From assembly GCA_963931925.1 (NCBI GenBank), contig OZ007569.1, forward strand, positions 18,520,482-18,584,481: 64,000 bases of DNA. The letters are read 5' to 3'. Numbering within the stretch: position 1 is the stretch's first letter; each line of letters begins with the position of its first letter. The notes under the pieces are model-generated. The model saw only the letters and a program-made list of their open reading frames with translations, was not told the DNA's origin and made no database searches. This DNA comes from Onchidella celtica. Its lineage: Eukaryota; Mollusca; Gastropoda; Systellommatophora; Onchidiidae. Positions 10,888-23,299 of this stretch are shown one piece after another. Made by a program: the position numbers and the translations under genes.

Positions 10888-12190
10888 TAAAACTAGATAG
10901 AAATCCAGCTATGAGTTGTAACGTCGCTACGAGGCTGCCAAAAGCCTCGTACTGTTGCAATTCTACAACTGGGTGGAGATCCAGCTGTGAATTGTAACAT
11001 CACTATGGTGCTGCCAAAACCCTGCAGCCCAAACCTGCAGCCCACAACTGTTTAATTCTACAGCTTGGTAGAGGTCCAGCTGTGAGTTGTAACATCACTA
11101 CGAGGCTGCCAAAAGCCCTGCAGCCCCCGTTATAATTCTACAGCTGGGTGCAGATCTGGCGGTGAATTGTAACATCACTATAGGACTGCCATTTTCTTTT
11201 TACCAATGGAAAGTTTTGTCCTGCTGTGGCGGACATTCACTACGCACATTACAGGCTCTTGTCATTCTCCACCCGCTAGTTGAAATCGAGGGATGAACTG
11301 TGTGCACAGGAAGCTGCAGGTCACCTATTGTGTCGTGCTCACGAAGAACATGAGCCAAAAACTTTATTGCAGCAAAGAGTACGCCGTTCTACTCTTCAGT
11401 TTCCATTTTGTGACGACCAAAAGAGACTACTGGTCTTATAAAATTTCTCAGAAAGACGGATCATTTAAACTTTTAACCAGTGAATTTGACCTAGATTGGC
11501 GTAGACACGGCAGTATTGGGTACACTCCATAGTTGGATGAAGATCGAACTATGAGTTATATCTGACAAATCTGTGTGCGCTGCAGTTTGATGATCGTGCT
11601 GTGATTTGTGACAACAGTTGAAAGCTTTCTCTTATAATAACGGTCAAAATGTTCACTGTACAGCTGGGTGGAGATCGAGCAGTGAGTTGTAACATTAGAA
11701 CCGTAGGAAGCTTTCACTTGTATTGTAAAATGTTCGCTGTGCACCTGGGTGGAGATCCGAACTGCGAGTCATAACATTAGTTGCTTTCACTTGGTACACA
11801 AATTGTTACACTACAGCCGGATCGATAAAACATGAGCCATATCAGCTGGAAGCTTTCACTTGGTACTGTCAGTTGTTCACTGTACAGCTGGATGGAGATC
11901 GAGCTGTGAGTTGTAGCATCAGTTGGAAGCTTCCAACTTGGGACACAAATTTGTGTATAGCTGAGTAAAACTGGGCAACTGTATTGTATACAATACTCTA
12001 GAGCTGGGTGAAGATCAGGCTCCCGAGTTTGTAAGGTCAATACAGGAATTTGAAGTCTGACAATTTTGTGCTGTACTCGGCTGGATGAATAGGGCTGCGA
12101 GTTGCAACCTCAGTGGAAGTTTTAAACCTAGCCGGTTGCCAACCGTGTAGACCCTACAACCGGGTGAAACCGGCTATGAGCTGCAGCCCA
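10888..12190. repeat. Degenerate tandem array ('CAGCTGGGTGGAGATC' family)
   Basis: Units of about 90-130 bp repeat the motif CAGCTGGGTGGAGATC, then AGCTGTGAGTTGTAACATCA, then either GCTGCCAAAA-CCCTGCAGCCC (10.9-11.2 kb subtype) or GGAAGCTTTCACTTGGTA (11.5-12.0 kb subtype). I count about ten recognisable units, many diverged. A segment without the motif, about 11190-11520, separates the two subtypes. Short frames here are repeat translations, not genes. Confidence 0.7.
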
Positions 12191-13830
12191 CAATTAAATT
12201 TGGACAGCCATTTTTTCACCTCCAAAACAACTGGATTAAGTTGTGTGTTATTGTCAGTGGCCAATTTTTTTTTTAAAAACCCGCGACTTTGCAGGTCAAG
12301 AATACTCTTCTATTCAAAACAGAATCCAATTCAAATTTTTCTACTCTCCCCTCAGCTGTCCATTTTGATCGGCGTTTTTCGTGTTAACAATACCGTCTCG
12401 CCAAAAATTCTGCCGCTTGTACGTATAATTTTTGTTCTCCTGTGCAGACTTCTGGTCGTAACTGCTTACATAAAAAAAAAAAAAAAAGCCTTTCCTTTAC
12501 GGAACTAGTTTTGTGAATCTTTTCGGTTTCTTTTTAATCATCGAAATTGAAATAAAATTGAGACATTTTGTAGAGGGCTGTGCATTGAAAATTTAATATT
12601 TTTCTGCAAGTCCTGTATTTCCAGCTGGGTATAAGTTCGCAAAAACTTTGAAATAGCCACAATCGGGACCTCTTGCACTATAATGGGTTTTTTAAAATCA
12701 GGAAACAATTATTTTAGTAGCCTGTGTGACCACGAACCTAATGAAAAAAAAATGTATATATATATTCTCTAGAACGGTAATAGATACCCATTTACTTAAA
12801 AAGCAGCACGGGTTTGGTATTTTGTAGGAAAAAAGATTATCTGGTTGCAAAGTTGCCTTTCATCAATATAGAATTCCAATTATGCCTATGCATTGAGAAA
12901 AATATCATTTTGCCTGCAAGGAATGAGGGCGTCATTTAAATGATTTATAGTATTATAATTTTCAGAAATAGCAGAAAGCAAGCAGAACGTCCAATCGGCA
13001 AGGGGCGAGCGATGTACATAATATAGGTAAGCTTAAGAATGTTTGACAGACATGCTCTGATGCTGTTCGTGTCACTTGACTTCCTCAGGACAGAATTGTT
13101 TTATGGTGACAGAAATTACCAACTGTGGGAATGTGTGGAGGCAGGGAGCAAGAGTAAAAATTGTGCCTTAGATCTAATTCCCCCCCCCCTTCCCCACCCC
13201 ACCTCCCCGCGTACCTACTTCGACCAGTTTAAAACATTTTCCTTGATATGTTTTTTTTAATTTTAAACTTCTTGTTTGCAGTCAATATTATGTCTTAAGA
13301 AATTTTGTTTACGGATTTAAGTGTTCTCACGATTTTTCAGACAAAATGAGACCAGTGGACAGAACATTTTTTCAATTTTTTACTGAAGATGGAAGAACTC
13401 CAGTTAAATTGTGATATCGGGATCAAAACCCCAATCCTGAAACGGGTTTGGGGGGTGGGGGTGTCGTTTCGATGTTTGAGCGACCTAGCCAGCAGTACTG
13501 TCTGTTGTGGAGGATAGCTTGTATCTTAATTTTGGGAGGGGTTGAAAGGGATGTCGTGTGTGGAGCGCAGGTGCAGGACTGGTCTAGACGCCGTAAGTCA
13601 AGTGAATGAAACTTTTTACCAATGCGACCTTGTTGCGGAAGGAGGCTTTCTTATATAAAATGGGTTTAACAAGATGACGTCTGGGGATCGTCGAAGTGGT
13701 AGGTTTCAGAGTGAGTGAACTTTGTAGCAGTAAAAGTAATTTGTATTAATACTGTTTTCTTTTTTAATACAATGAGCAATAGTTATTCATTTTCAATATC
13801 GGACTACTGGTATAATTCAACTCCCCCCCA
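12191..13830. other. No gene seen
   Basis: Unassigned AT-rich sequence with poly-A (12471-12486) and poly-C (13181-13190) runs. Confidence 0.4.
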
Positions 13831-13834
13831 GGGC

Positions 13835-14190
13835 CGGCATTTGCTCTAGGCGCTTTAGTCTTTTCTCCATCTGCAACTATCTGCACAATCTATTACATAA
13901 TCTAATGCTAGATATACATAACATAGTATAAGGCAGAAATTGAACAATAAAATAACACAAAATAAAGTGAATTGAGAAAATAAAAGATCTGGGAATGAAA
14001 GGATTAGACCACAACTGAAAGTGTTTTTTTGAAAAGGTAGGTTTTTAGACCAGTTTTGAATTTTGACTCGGTAGATGCTTCTCGCAATGATTTTGGTGAG
14101 TTCCAGATTATATAAAATATTGAAGGGGCACCGCTTAAGCTTGGGTTTTTGGGGAAAAAAAATATGCGAGAAATGGATTCACCCAAAATT
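13835..14190 (-). mobile_element. LINE 3' end, 5'-truncated
   Basis: Minus-strand translation around 14004-14186 gives LREASTESKFKTGLKTYLFK, the pattern found at the C-terminus of CR1/L2-type LINE reverse-transcriptase proteins (SLREA...FK..LKT.LF). A 3' region follows with GCGCCTAGAGCAAATGCC. The second copy at 15716-16203 (+) shares both the protein tail and the GCGCCTAGAGCAAA motif. Only the last few hundred bases remain, as is usual for incompletely reverse-transcribed LINE insertions. Confidence 0.65.
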
Positions 14191-15700
14191 AGAAATATAC
14201 TTTCAGGTCCTTTCTACCTCGAACATTTTTTAAACACTTTCGAGGCCTTGCACTGGCAACAAAATCAGTTCTCGCATTGCTCGTGCTGTGTGCCATGGAG
14301 ATGGTAAGTCCCCTTAGAATGACAAGGTCCCGGTCCCAACTTTGTCAAACTGATGATTGAAATTTCACATGCCATAGCTTTTACTTTTATTCAGTAATAC
14401 TTAAAATTACACCCAGAATCCGCGATACTTTGCTACACAATGTAGAAGACCCATAGTAGTGTGGTAACTCGGCTCAGCCAAAAAGTGGACACAGAACTTG
14501 TCATTCTGAGGGGAATAAATCTCGTATTAAATTACAAGATCTCGGGAATTCTTGAATTTTTTTTTATTTCCATGTTTCGGACTTTTCCCCCTACCTAGTA
14601 ATTCGTTGAGATTCTTCCATGTTTGTGGGTTAGTTTCTGGAAACACCAGCGTCGCAACATTGTGTGGCCTGTTTGGGACTTGAAGTGGCGGGTGCCGGCA
14701 AAGAAAGGTGAAGTGTTGACCACAGTACTGTCCACTTGACTCTTGACCCCATGGTTCTTGACCGCTGCTGCCACGAGCCTGTCTGACCTGGCATTGACAT
14801 GTCAATCCACACTGCCACATTTACTGCCATTATGACGAGAGCGCTGGTCGCGTCGGCGCAGAATGTTGTCAGATTTTCTAGCGAAGGGGACTGGTCAAAA
14901 TCCGAGATAGTGGTTATGGGAGACAGTGAAACAAAAATGCAGTTTTAATCCTTTTGTTTCAGAGAAATAAAATGTGCATTTCCCACAAATTTTACAGTAT
15001 AGATGCTGGGCTGCTAGTAATTTTTCTTTTTAAATCACATTCTGGCATTAGTGTCATCACAGCGTGGAAAACAAGCCAGTTGTATGGGCAAGAAAGCAAA
15101 TTGGTTTAACCCTCTTTAGCCATTTGCATTTAATTTTTTAATATTGTGCTGTCGAGACTATGAATATTTTTAGGCTGGCAGCTCTATGGAAGCTCACACC
15201 AAACCTATAAACTGCTCCAAAGTCATTAGTCTCTCTTCTGGCAGTTTAGTAAGGTTGAAAAGAGAAGTGTCATCTTCTTGACCAGTAATTGGACACGTAA
15301 TGGCCATTAAACCTAGATGGCAAGTCGGGGGTGGGGGGGGGTGGCGAGGGAGGAGAGAGGGGTATTACATTCGATATCAGTAGTCTGACTGGACTTTTTT
15401 TTGTCAATGGAATTCTCATGTCTCTCCAAACATTTAGCCATGATCACTATTTTTTCCCATGTTCAAGAAAATTGTTTTGGAATAGGTGCAATTCGGGCAA
15501 ATTCGTTTAGTTTATTTTACATCCTGCAGACACATAATTAAAAACGAAGGGCGTAAGTTGATTTGATTTTGAAAGGATTTTAGGACTTTTATCGGCAATT
15601 TATGCTGATCACACCTGTAAATATGACGTAAAACGGCGGGTTTCAAAATTAGGGGAATTTAGAGAACATTTAGTAATATCCATGGAAATCCGCTCAACAA
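14191..15700. other. No gene seen
   Basis: Unassigned sequence with a G-rich tract near 15328-15361. I see no supported exon. Confidence 0.4.
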
Positions 15701-15715
15701 TTTTAGGACGAACTT

Positions 15716-16203
15716 TTTTTCTTTATGATCGCACATGCTTTATAAACGGGCACCACCTTACCTTTCCACCCTGGCAGAACCCTACTCGCCACCTCGTTCT
15801 TTAAGATCAAGCGATCAGGGCCTTAAGATTTTTAACTGCAAGTCAAAGAAACTAGGAGGCAGAGCATTTACACACTGTGCCCCGCACATCAGGAACTCGC
15901 TGCCAAAATCGAGAGAAGCATCTACGGAGTCAAAATTCAAAACTGGTCTAAAAACCCACCTTTTAAAAAAACTCTTTCAGTTGTGAAATCTCGTTCCCAA
16001 TCCATTTATTTTCTCAATTCACTTTAATTTTGTTTTATCGTTTAACTTCTGTCTTATAGTATGTTGTGTGTGTGTCTATGTATTCAATGTGTGTATAGCA
16101 GAGAGAGGGAGAGTTGCAGATGGAGAGAACAAGACTTTCTGTAGAGCGCCTAGAGCAAACTGTTTGGATTGGGCGCTATATAAATGATCTTCATTATTAT
16201 TTT
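15716..16203 (+). mobile_element. LINE 3' end, 5'-truncated
   Basis: The frame at 15735-15986 reads PPYLSTLAEPY, RSLRSS and then SLPKSREASTESKFKTGLKT, typical of the extreme C-terminus of a CR1/L2-like LINE ORF2. Its stop is followed by a 3' UTR ending GGGCGCTATATAAATGATCT and short (ATT)n repeats. These A/T-rich tandem ends mark the 3' terminus of this LINE class. The reverse transcriptase and endonuclease domains are absent, so it is a dead fragment. Confidence 0.75.
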
Positions 16204-16209
16204 GTCCAA

Positions 16210-17970
16210 CATTTTAACATTTTCTTTGGTTACTTTTTATACTTGCCTTTATCGTGGTTACCTCAGAAAGTGGTCTTTGATTTTTAATCTCAACACACTG
16301 TGATCCCATCCTCAAGCCCCAGGTTAATGTAGTAAGGTGAGAATGAACGGTGGTAGGTTTTTTTTTTGTCAGTGTGATTGGTTCTCGGCATGATGCCACG
16401 AGTCATATCCCCGAAGTACTAAAAAGTGCTACCATTTTTATTTGGAATACTTACGAGTGCCCGCAATAAACTTGTGCTTCCCTAAACGTTTTTGCTACAG
16501 GTCTCCGGTGCGTTAAGTTTCTTGGCACGAAAATGGAACCAAACTGAATGCATAATTATTGTCTCTCATGCGCAGAGCTTATCAAAATTAAGGGAGCCAA
16601 AAAGAAAAAAACATTGCACTTTTGCCATAACATTTTAAAACATTTCCTGAAACTTGAATAAACACAATAGGATGCGAGACCGTGCTTTTCACACTCGGAA
16701 AATTTAAACCTTAACTTAAACAAAGTAAGAATTGCACCATACTTGCTGTTTGTCGCTTTTTTTTTTTTTAGGATGGTAAAATGTAATATATTCACTCTTT
16801 TGAAAATCTAAACAGTTATTTGAAATTTGCGTCTTCTCGTGGGGAAAAACTTCCGTGTGCTAAATGTCTAAAAATAAACCACAAATTTCTCTGAACCTGA
16901 AAAGTGCTTGCCAAAATATGTGAATGATCTTTGCATATAATTTGGCTGTGGTGAACGAAAATTTTGACTTGCCAGGTAAAAAACATGAATGAAAACATGT
17001 ACAATTATTGCCATTCCCAGATTTTTATATTGCGCTTTAGAAAGTGTGCCAAACGCAAAATTAAATCATATTGTATAGGTGTTCATCACTTTGCTTTCAT
17101 GTGTTTTTGACACTTGATTTGTTTACGTTTGATGCGAACCGTTTGTTTTGTTTTTTTGCTGTCCATGAAAAATGGGCGTTCTAAGGAAAATTAAGTTAAT
17201 GAAAAAGAACCATTGACTGGGGCATAGAACAAGTAACATTTCGCGGTACATGTGCTGCTCGGTGGTGTGCTCAGAGCTGGTGTGCAGCTATTCAGACAGT
17301 ACTTTTCTTTCCCAATTTTTCATCTACCTCTTTAACAAAATCGTTAACGACAGATCGCAGAACATTTGCCAGCGTTGTCTGCATCCCCCAAACCTTCTCC
17401 CCCTGTGTACCGGAGCAATATGACTTGCCAAATCCAATTGTGGCATGTATAACCCGAAATTGCGGTTAAAATCGCGCTGTAATGAAATTTCACGGTGCGC
17501 GGGACAATATTTTTTTGTCAATGAAGTAGTTTTCCTAACTCATTGGGCAGACAGCATTTTCTGATGTAAGCGTAATCTAAGTCCTCGTGAAATTGGGAAG
17601 CGGGACAGCCCTGTTTCTTCATTTTGTTCGCTCGTAGTTCAGCGCATTGCTTTTTCTAAGGTGCGGGATGGTGGACGCCCTCTGCAAAATAAAATTATGA
17701 GGCTGTTTCAACATCTTCCGCTGTCTTTTATCTAAATCTGTCGACGCGGTTGTATTTTTTATCAGGTGGGCACTGTCCACGAGACAGCAGCTTCAAGAAA
17801 ACTGTATTCGGAATGTGCCGATTTTTATCTGCTGCTTTTAACATCTTGAGGGGAGGGAGGGGGTGCCTGGTATTTCTGAATGCATTTTGATTTACTGATA
17901 TTAACTTCCTTTTTGAGCCATATTCAAGAAACGCCAGTAATTTCCTGAAAATGCAGACGGCCAAGTCAAG
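16210..17970. other. No gene seen
   Basis: Unassigned. Short open frames on both strands lack motifs or plausible splice sites. Confidence 0.4.
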
Positions 17971-17977
17971 CAACGCG

Positions 17978-18185
17978 TTAGAATGACAAGGTTCTATCTC
18001 TACTTTTGGCTGAACTGAGTTGCACATACTACACACTTCTGTAGGCCTTCTCCCATAGTGTGTCGAAGTATCAGGGGGATATACGGTGTGTACTTTCCAA
18101 GTAGTGCCAAAAAGAAAATACTTCGCTCCTAAAGCTATCACTTTTTCAATCTTCATCTCTCAAAAGTTGACGGGAGTTAGAACCT
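17978..18185 (+). repeat. Dispersed repeat, copy 1 (second at 50695-50935)
   Basis: Blocks such as AATGACAAGGTT, TTTTGGCTGAA, TGTGTC-AAGTATCA, AAAGCTAT and AAGTTGA-GGGAGTT occur in the same order and spacing here and at 50695-50935. Both copies are on the + strand and diverged, roughly two thirds alike by eye. The family is unknown. The Harbinger derivative at 18197 inserted at its right edge. Confidence 0.6.
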
Positions 18186-18196
18186 TGCCATTCTAA

Positions 18197-18830
18197 ACGT
18201 GCAGGCAGAGTGGGCGCTGCTTGGACGCCACTTCCACTTGGCCGCTCCTTGCTCGCACCATTTTGCAGCGACCAAAATCAAGACAACAAGAAATGCACTA
18301 CCGAAGACAGCGTGGAAGCACCTTGCTTGCCACCCCCTCTCACCTCAGACACCTTGGACGCACCAAAAAACTTGCAGCGTGGTGGTTTAGTGCCGCACTA
18401 ATTTTGTCGCCCCTTTCAGGCCACATTTATTTATTCATTCATACATTACCTTGACGTGATAACCACGTGACAGTGGTTTTCGAAAGTTGGTGGTTCTTTT
18501 TTCTAGTTATGGTCCAACTTTGGCAAGGAATAGCTTAAAAGTAGACGATTTCATTCTTATATACGACAAACATTTTTCATCATCTGAAAATACTTGTTCC
18601 ATTAAATGATAATATTCGCCATATATGTAGAGCGGCACTGGTGAATTTTGTGGACCCAGTAACGGTATCTGTTTAACCTGCGTATTCTTAACAAATACAA
18701 AATCATAAATTGAAGAATTCCACTCTGTCTCCTCCAGGCCGCATGCTCGCCTTTCCCCTTGCTCGCCCCTTTTGGGGCCTCCAGGGAGCGTCCAAGGGGC
18801 GTCCAAGCAGCGCCCACTCTGCCTGCACCT
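18197..18830 (-). mobile_element. PIF/Harbinger deletion derivative with transposase exon relic
   Basis: The terminal inverted repeats are at least 30 bp and almost perfect: GTGCAGGCAGAGTGGGCGCT from 18200, mirrored up to 18828. They are flanked by the 3-bp duplication TAA (18194-18196 and 18831-18833), as expected for PIF/Harbinger. On the minus strand about 18534-18700 encodes a HARBI1-like N-terminal segment. It has WVHKI in one frame, then after a frameshift GEYYHLMEQ, DDEKCLSYIRM and FLAKVGP. The catalytic core is missing, so the element is non-autonomous. At about 634 bp it is longer than a typical MITE. Confidence 0.75.
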
Positions 18831-18964
18831 TAAGGAGGATTTCTGAGATGAACGCTCAGGAGCGGGTGCTTGGTGGGGGGGGGACTTCTGGTGGGGTCTC
18901 CTCCCTCCCCCCCCCCTTTTATCCTATCAATATCATTCTTCCCTCTAAGGGTAGCCACACAAAG

Positions 18965-19128
18965 GCCACCGAATTCGGTCACCGAGCCGCTAGGCGCTTT
19001 AGGTGAGAAGAATTGCACTACATAAACGGACCGAATCTAGGTGAGCTCTGTGTGCAGTTGTAGAAATTATATAGTGCAATTCTTCTCACCTAAAGCGCCT
19101 AGTGGCTCGGTGACAGAATTCGGTGGCT
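18965..19128. repeat. Fold-back (hairpin) repeat, 56-bp arms
   Basis: The left arm (18965-19020) and right arm (19072-19128) are near-perfect inverted copies. Shared blocks are CACCGAATTC, GTCACCGAGCC and CTAGGCGCTTTAGGTGAGAA, around a 51-bp loop. It looks like a small fold-back transposable element. I could not define target-site duplications. Confidence 0.75.
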
Positions 19129-19133
19129 ATCCT

Positions 19134-19779
19134 AACGCACTGTGGTTATCGTGTCGACGTTCTCTCTGCAACCTCGACTGAGACTGAAACGCCTTGCTCC
19201 GTCATCCCCTTCTTGGAGTCAAATAATTCAAGGTTAAGGCTCCCTTTCATAAACTTTATTAATCCCTTGAACACTCTCTGCGTCTATGGCATTTTATGGC
19301 ATGTTGACATAAATAATGCCAATAAAAATGTGCAAGATAAGTTCTTGTATGCAGTTATTTCAATATATATATCAACACCCTGAATGGCTGGTCGGAACCA
19401 TCATAGATTTATGAGATCTTGTTTGATAAGAGGTCACTCGTGGTCAGTGCTCGGTAAAGAGTGAATGATGTGCGAGGTTCGTGTTCCCTGTTGTTATTAT
19501 TACGAAGGTCCATACATTTTGTAGATCTGGTAGTGGCAGCAAGGAAGCGCTATTTTGCAATTAATGCTAATCTAATAAGCATATAGGTAATTGGCAGGCT
19601 AAATTTTTGTTAGAGCCAACAATAATAAACTGTAATTAAAGTGGCGATAATGCATGACCATTTCAAAAACAGTTGTAAATGTTCTCACCCCGCTGTATAA
19701 AATGGTGCAAGTCGAAAGACGGTCTACAATGGAGAAGGCCTGTAGAAGTGATGTCAAAGTATCGAGCGGATTCAGTGTG
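19134..19779. other. No gene seen
   Basis: Unassigned AT-rich sequence. Confidence 0.4.
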
Positions 19780-20020
19780 TAGGCCGTGGCCACATCACGA
19801 GCAGACGAGCCGAGCTGAGCCGAACTCCGGCGCCGAAGAAAGTTGTAGTGTTTCATTAGAGTGGTCACATGAATAGCAGCCGGCCGAACTGCTAGCCGCA
19901 AGCCGAAGGAAAGTCATCGGGACTTTGCCCCAGCTGTAAGCTAGAGCCGAAAATTTGGCCAGTTTTCCCCCTTTATCGGAACTCTTCAGATCGCGGCATC
20001 GCAATAAAATCAAATCAAAC

Positions 20021-22310
20021 ATGGCTGAAGCAAGCAAGAAAAAAGACAAGATAGAATTCATTGCGTTTCTTGTCGATAGACCGGCCCTGTGGAGAAAGCA
20101 GGATCGTGATTTTTCCAACAGAGATGTCAGAGAGAAAGACTTCCTTGAGATTGCCGAAGCCATCACGGAATCAGGTAAGTCTGTTTTAATTATCTATCAT
20201 TTACTATTTAGATCCATTTCGACACAAGACACAAACAAATAAAAATGCTGCTAGACCTAGTCTATGTGTTAATTGTGTGTGTTTGTGTTATTATATTTAT
20301 GTATATGTTTATTAAATGTATACCTGTGTAGATGTATGTATTTATAGGTGGTGTGTATATATGCATGTGTAGAAGAGATAAAGATTATTTATATTAGTGC
20401 ATATGTGTGCATGTGTGGTGGAGATGGAGTGGGGGGGGGGGGGTAATTTCACAACATGAATTATGTCATTTATTTTATTCTCAAAGTGATGTCACTGCCT
20501 TATCATGACGTCTTTTACGTCACATTGTTCCCTGACGAAGCCAAATCAGGCGAAATATTGGCTTCAACAGATTGTAGTGTTTTTTTTTTTTTCTGTTCAT
20601 TTATATATATATATATTCTCAATCAGATCTATATGTAGTCCTCCTGCCACGAGACAGAACCAGGACAACAAAGTACTGGGCCAGTTGGTTTCTGATCTGT
20701 GTTGCATGTTCCCTTGGTCGGCCTGTACGCCCTTGTTTGGCGGTCCCAGCACACACTCCATTGACATCACGCACTTGAGAGTCATCCCAAACTGGGGTGG
20801 TGTCTTTGTCAATGTCTCTGCAACCCTCATGCTCGATGTAGCATTGTGCAAGGTGACAGCAGCTAAGACAATGTTTTCAGCGTTGGTCACATCAGTACTG
20901 ATACTTGCTTTTAACACACGCCACTTGGCTGCCAAAACACCAAATGCACATTCGACACAGCGTCTTGCTCTGGAATGACGGTAATTGATTTTGGTTTCAT
21001 GTGTTGAATTTGTACTGAAACGCGGTATAAGATACGTCCGGAGTGGATATGCAGAATCCCCCAATAAATAATATGGGAGTTTGATGCCAGAATTTGGTAA
21101 AGTTGCTCCCTCAGGTAAGTTTGTAGCATTTTCTTCGAGTAATTTCTTAATCTTTGATCTCGCAAATATTCCCCCGTCACTTTCTTTACCATACGCTCCA
21201 ACTTCAACACTGAATTTCAGTTGAGGATCAGCGACGCCCTGGAGAACAATAGAAAAATGTTGCTTGTAATTGAAGAACATGGAACCGGAGTTGTTTGGGG
21301 CTTCTGTGGCTGTTTTCCATCAATAGCTCCGATGACATTGGGAATGTTGCAGACCGAATTGTACATATCAGCTACCCGCAGAAATATATCTCTGGTGGGA
21401 TCCGGGACGTACACTGGGCTTAGTGTGCGCCATATTGCACTGGTTGTTTCATGGATGATTTCCGAAACTGTAGACTTTCCAAGGCGAAATGAGTGTGCCA
21501 GTGATCGGAATGACATCCCAGTGGCGAGAAAGCTGTCAGAAAAAAAATACACGTTATTTCATATTGTTGTTTGGATTTGTAAGTCTTTTCATGTCAATTT
21601 AGTAAAGAAGATTTTCATGCTTTGCTTTTTATACAAGTGTTATAATGATTTTGTTTCAGTTGACTGGTGTCGCAAGAAACTCAAGTACTAGAAAGACAGG
21701 ATGAGGGAAAATTGTAAGTGACCTCCCGAAAACTAAAAGTGGCCAACCTGCTTTCGAAAAAAGGCAAAGTAACTTGGAAGTATTACCAAGCAATAATGCT
21801 CTTTATGAAAGACCAGTTTGTGGGAAGAACAATGAACGGGGACGCTGCACTCTCCTACAAGAGAAGGAAACGAGGACAGTCGTCAACCTCTTCCTCAAGA
21901 TGGAGACGATTACGCCGAAGAACATGACTCTGTAGACAACCTGGAAAATCATTCACTTTCAGGACCCAGCCCCAGCCCCTCGTCCTCAGCAGCATCATCA
22001 ATTGCCGCGGGAGCAAAACGATGTACATCCAGGAACAAGAGAGCCCGAATGGAAGAACAATTTCTCAATATTGAGAGAGAGAAAGTTGAAAATATAAATT
22101 CATGGAACCACAACCCAAAGATGAATGGGACATGTTTGCCTCATCACTCGCCTGCGATTTGCGAAAGATTAAGGATCCTTATACTGCATTAAAGTTGAAG
22201 GGTGAGATAAACAAACTTGTGAATGAAACTGTATTACACAGTCAATGCAACCTCCACCACCTTTCCCGTATGACATGTACGGGAATACAAACATCATGCA
22301 GCTTTGAATA
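20021..22310 (+). pseudogene. MADF/BESS (Myb/SANT-like) protein of Harbinger element, broken
   Basis: Exon 1 (20021-20174) starts at ATG and encodes an MADF domain with the motifs FLVDRPALWRK and FLEIAEAITESG. It ends at a clean donor TCAG/GTAAGT. The acceptor TTTGTTTCAG precedes exon 2 at 21660, which continues in frame as VDWCRKKLKY, the end of the MADF helix bundle. A TAG at 21690 and further stops and frame changes then break it. Downstream a lysine-arginine/serine stretch (about 21850-21960) and a BESS-like motif (DEWDMFASSL...KGEINKLVNET, about 22116-22240) survive. Such proteins bind the transposon ends together with the HARBI1 transposase and help it enter the nucleus. The premature stops make this copy a pseudogene. 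Confidence 0.75.
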
Positions 22311-22764
22311 GCATTTTTCCACCTGTGCTGGCATTCAAGTGTTACTAGTATTATTTCATCTCCATCCCTGTAGGCTATAAGGGCCAATGATGGAATAGAT
22401 AGGCTACTTGAAGTCCTCATAGCAGATTCATCAACAGATTTCATTCTTATTACTTTCAGTTAGAAAGCTGAACGTGAGCTATTTCTTATATGTATATTTT
22501 TAAGTTGTTTCATTTCCAACATAAGGTGCAAAGAATGCTCAGTAAAAGAATGTTTTTCATTTTTAAAGAACAGACTTGTAAGTGTAAGACTGAAAGTGAT
22601 GAAATTGAACAAAATACAAGAATAAAACGTGAGTCTCTTCCATTTTTTTAACAGTTCTATTATTTGATATTGAATTCACATTTCCTTATCTTTCAGTCCC
22701 TTCTTCTTCTTCTTCTTTTTCTTTTTCTTCTTCTTCTTGTTCTTGTGCTTCTTCTTCTTCTTCT

Positions 22765-22801
<37 letters not shown>

Positions 22802-23299
22802 TCAAATGTGTTATATACATCTCATGGTAAAGGTAATGAATGACATGGAATGTTGTACTTACAAGTTATATATACTACCCAAATATATTTCTTTTCTTTT
22901 CTCCCACTATACACATCTGCCACAATTTAGTGATGACAGATTCAAATCTCAAACACTGAAAAAATACTTCCAAATATTGCCACACTCACCGCAAAGACAG
23001 GGCAAATCTTTCTTCCGAGGAGATAGGCCTCCTGAAGCCAACGTCATGTTTCTCAATTGCTGGGCCGACGATATCGAGAAGTCTGTGTAGTATGTATCAC
23101 TTTCCATTCTAAAATATGAATGAAACCTGCTTTCGTCTTCTTTCAGTTCTGGGACCAAATGATGAAATTCACCAAAGGTCTCCCTTTGTTGATTGATGGG
23201 ATGGACCCAGTGTTCACGCCTGTCAAACAGTACACTTGCTCGATAAAATGGGGATGTTTCTAACAGCTGGGAAAGCAACACGTATCGTTGTTCCGCCAT
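20597..23299 (-). pseudogene. HARBI1-like PIF/Harbinger transposase, two frameshifts
   Basis: Exon 1 (23299-22990) starts MAEQRYVLL and carries the family N-terminus: WVHPINQQRETFGEFHHL, SYFRMESDTYY, then LDIVGPAIEK in the next frame after a one-base loss. It ends TTGCG/GTGAGTG. The acceptor TTTCTGACAG leads into exon 2 at 21532 with FLATGMSFRSL and LGKSTVSEI. The first catalytic Asp lies in GAIDGK. A second one-base loss in an A run follows, after which the frame continues APNNSGSMFFNYK, GESDGG-type sequence, the second Asp in LLGDSAYPL and the catalytic Glu in RRCVECAFGVL. All DDE residues survive, but the two frameshifts make it a pseudogene. Its intron (21533-22989) contains the plus-strand MADF exon 2. 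Confidence 0.8.
22703..22800. repeat. (TTC)n and (CT)n microsatellite
   Basis: TTC trinucleotide repeats run into a (CT)n tract inside the Harbinger transposase intron. Confidence 0.85.
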
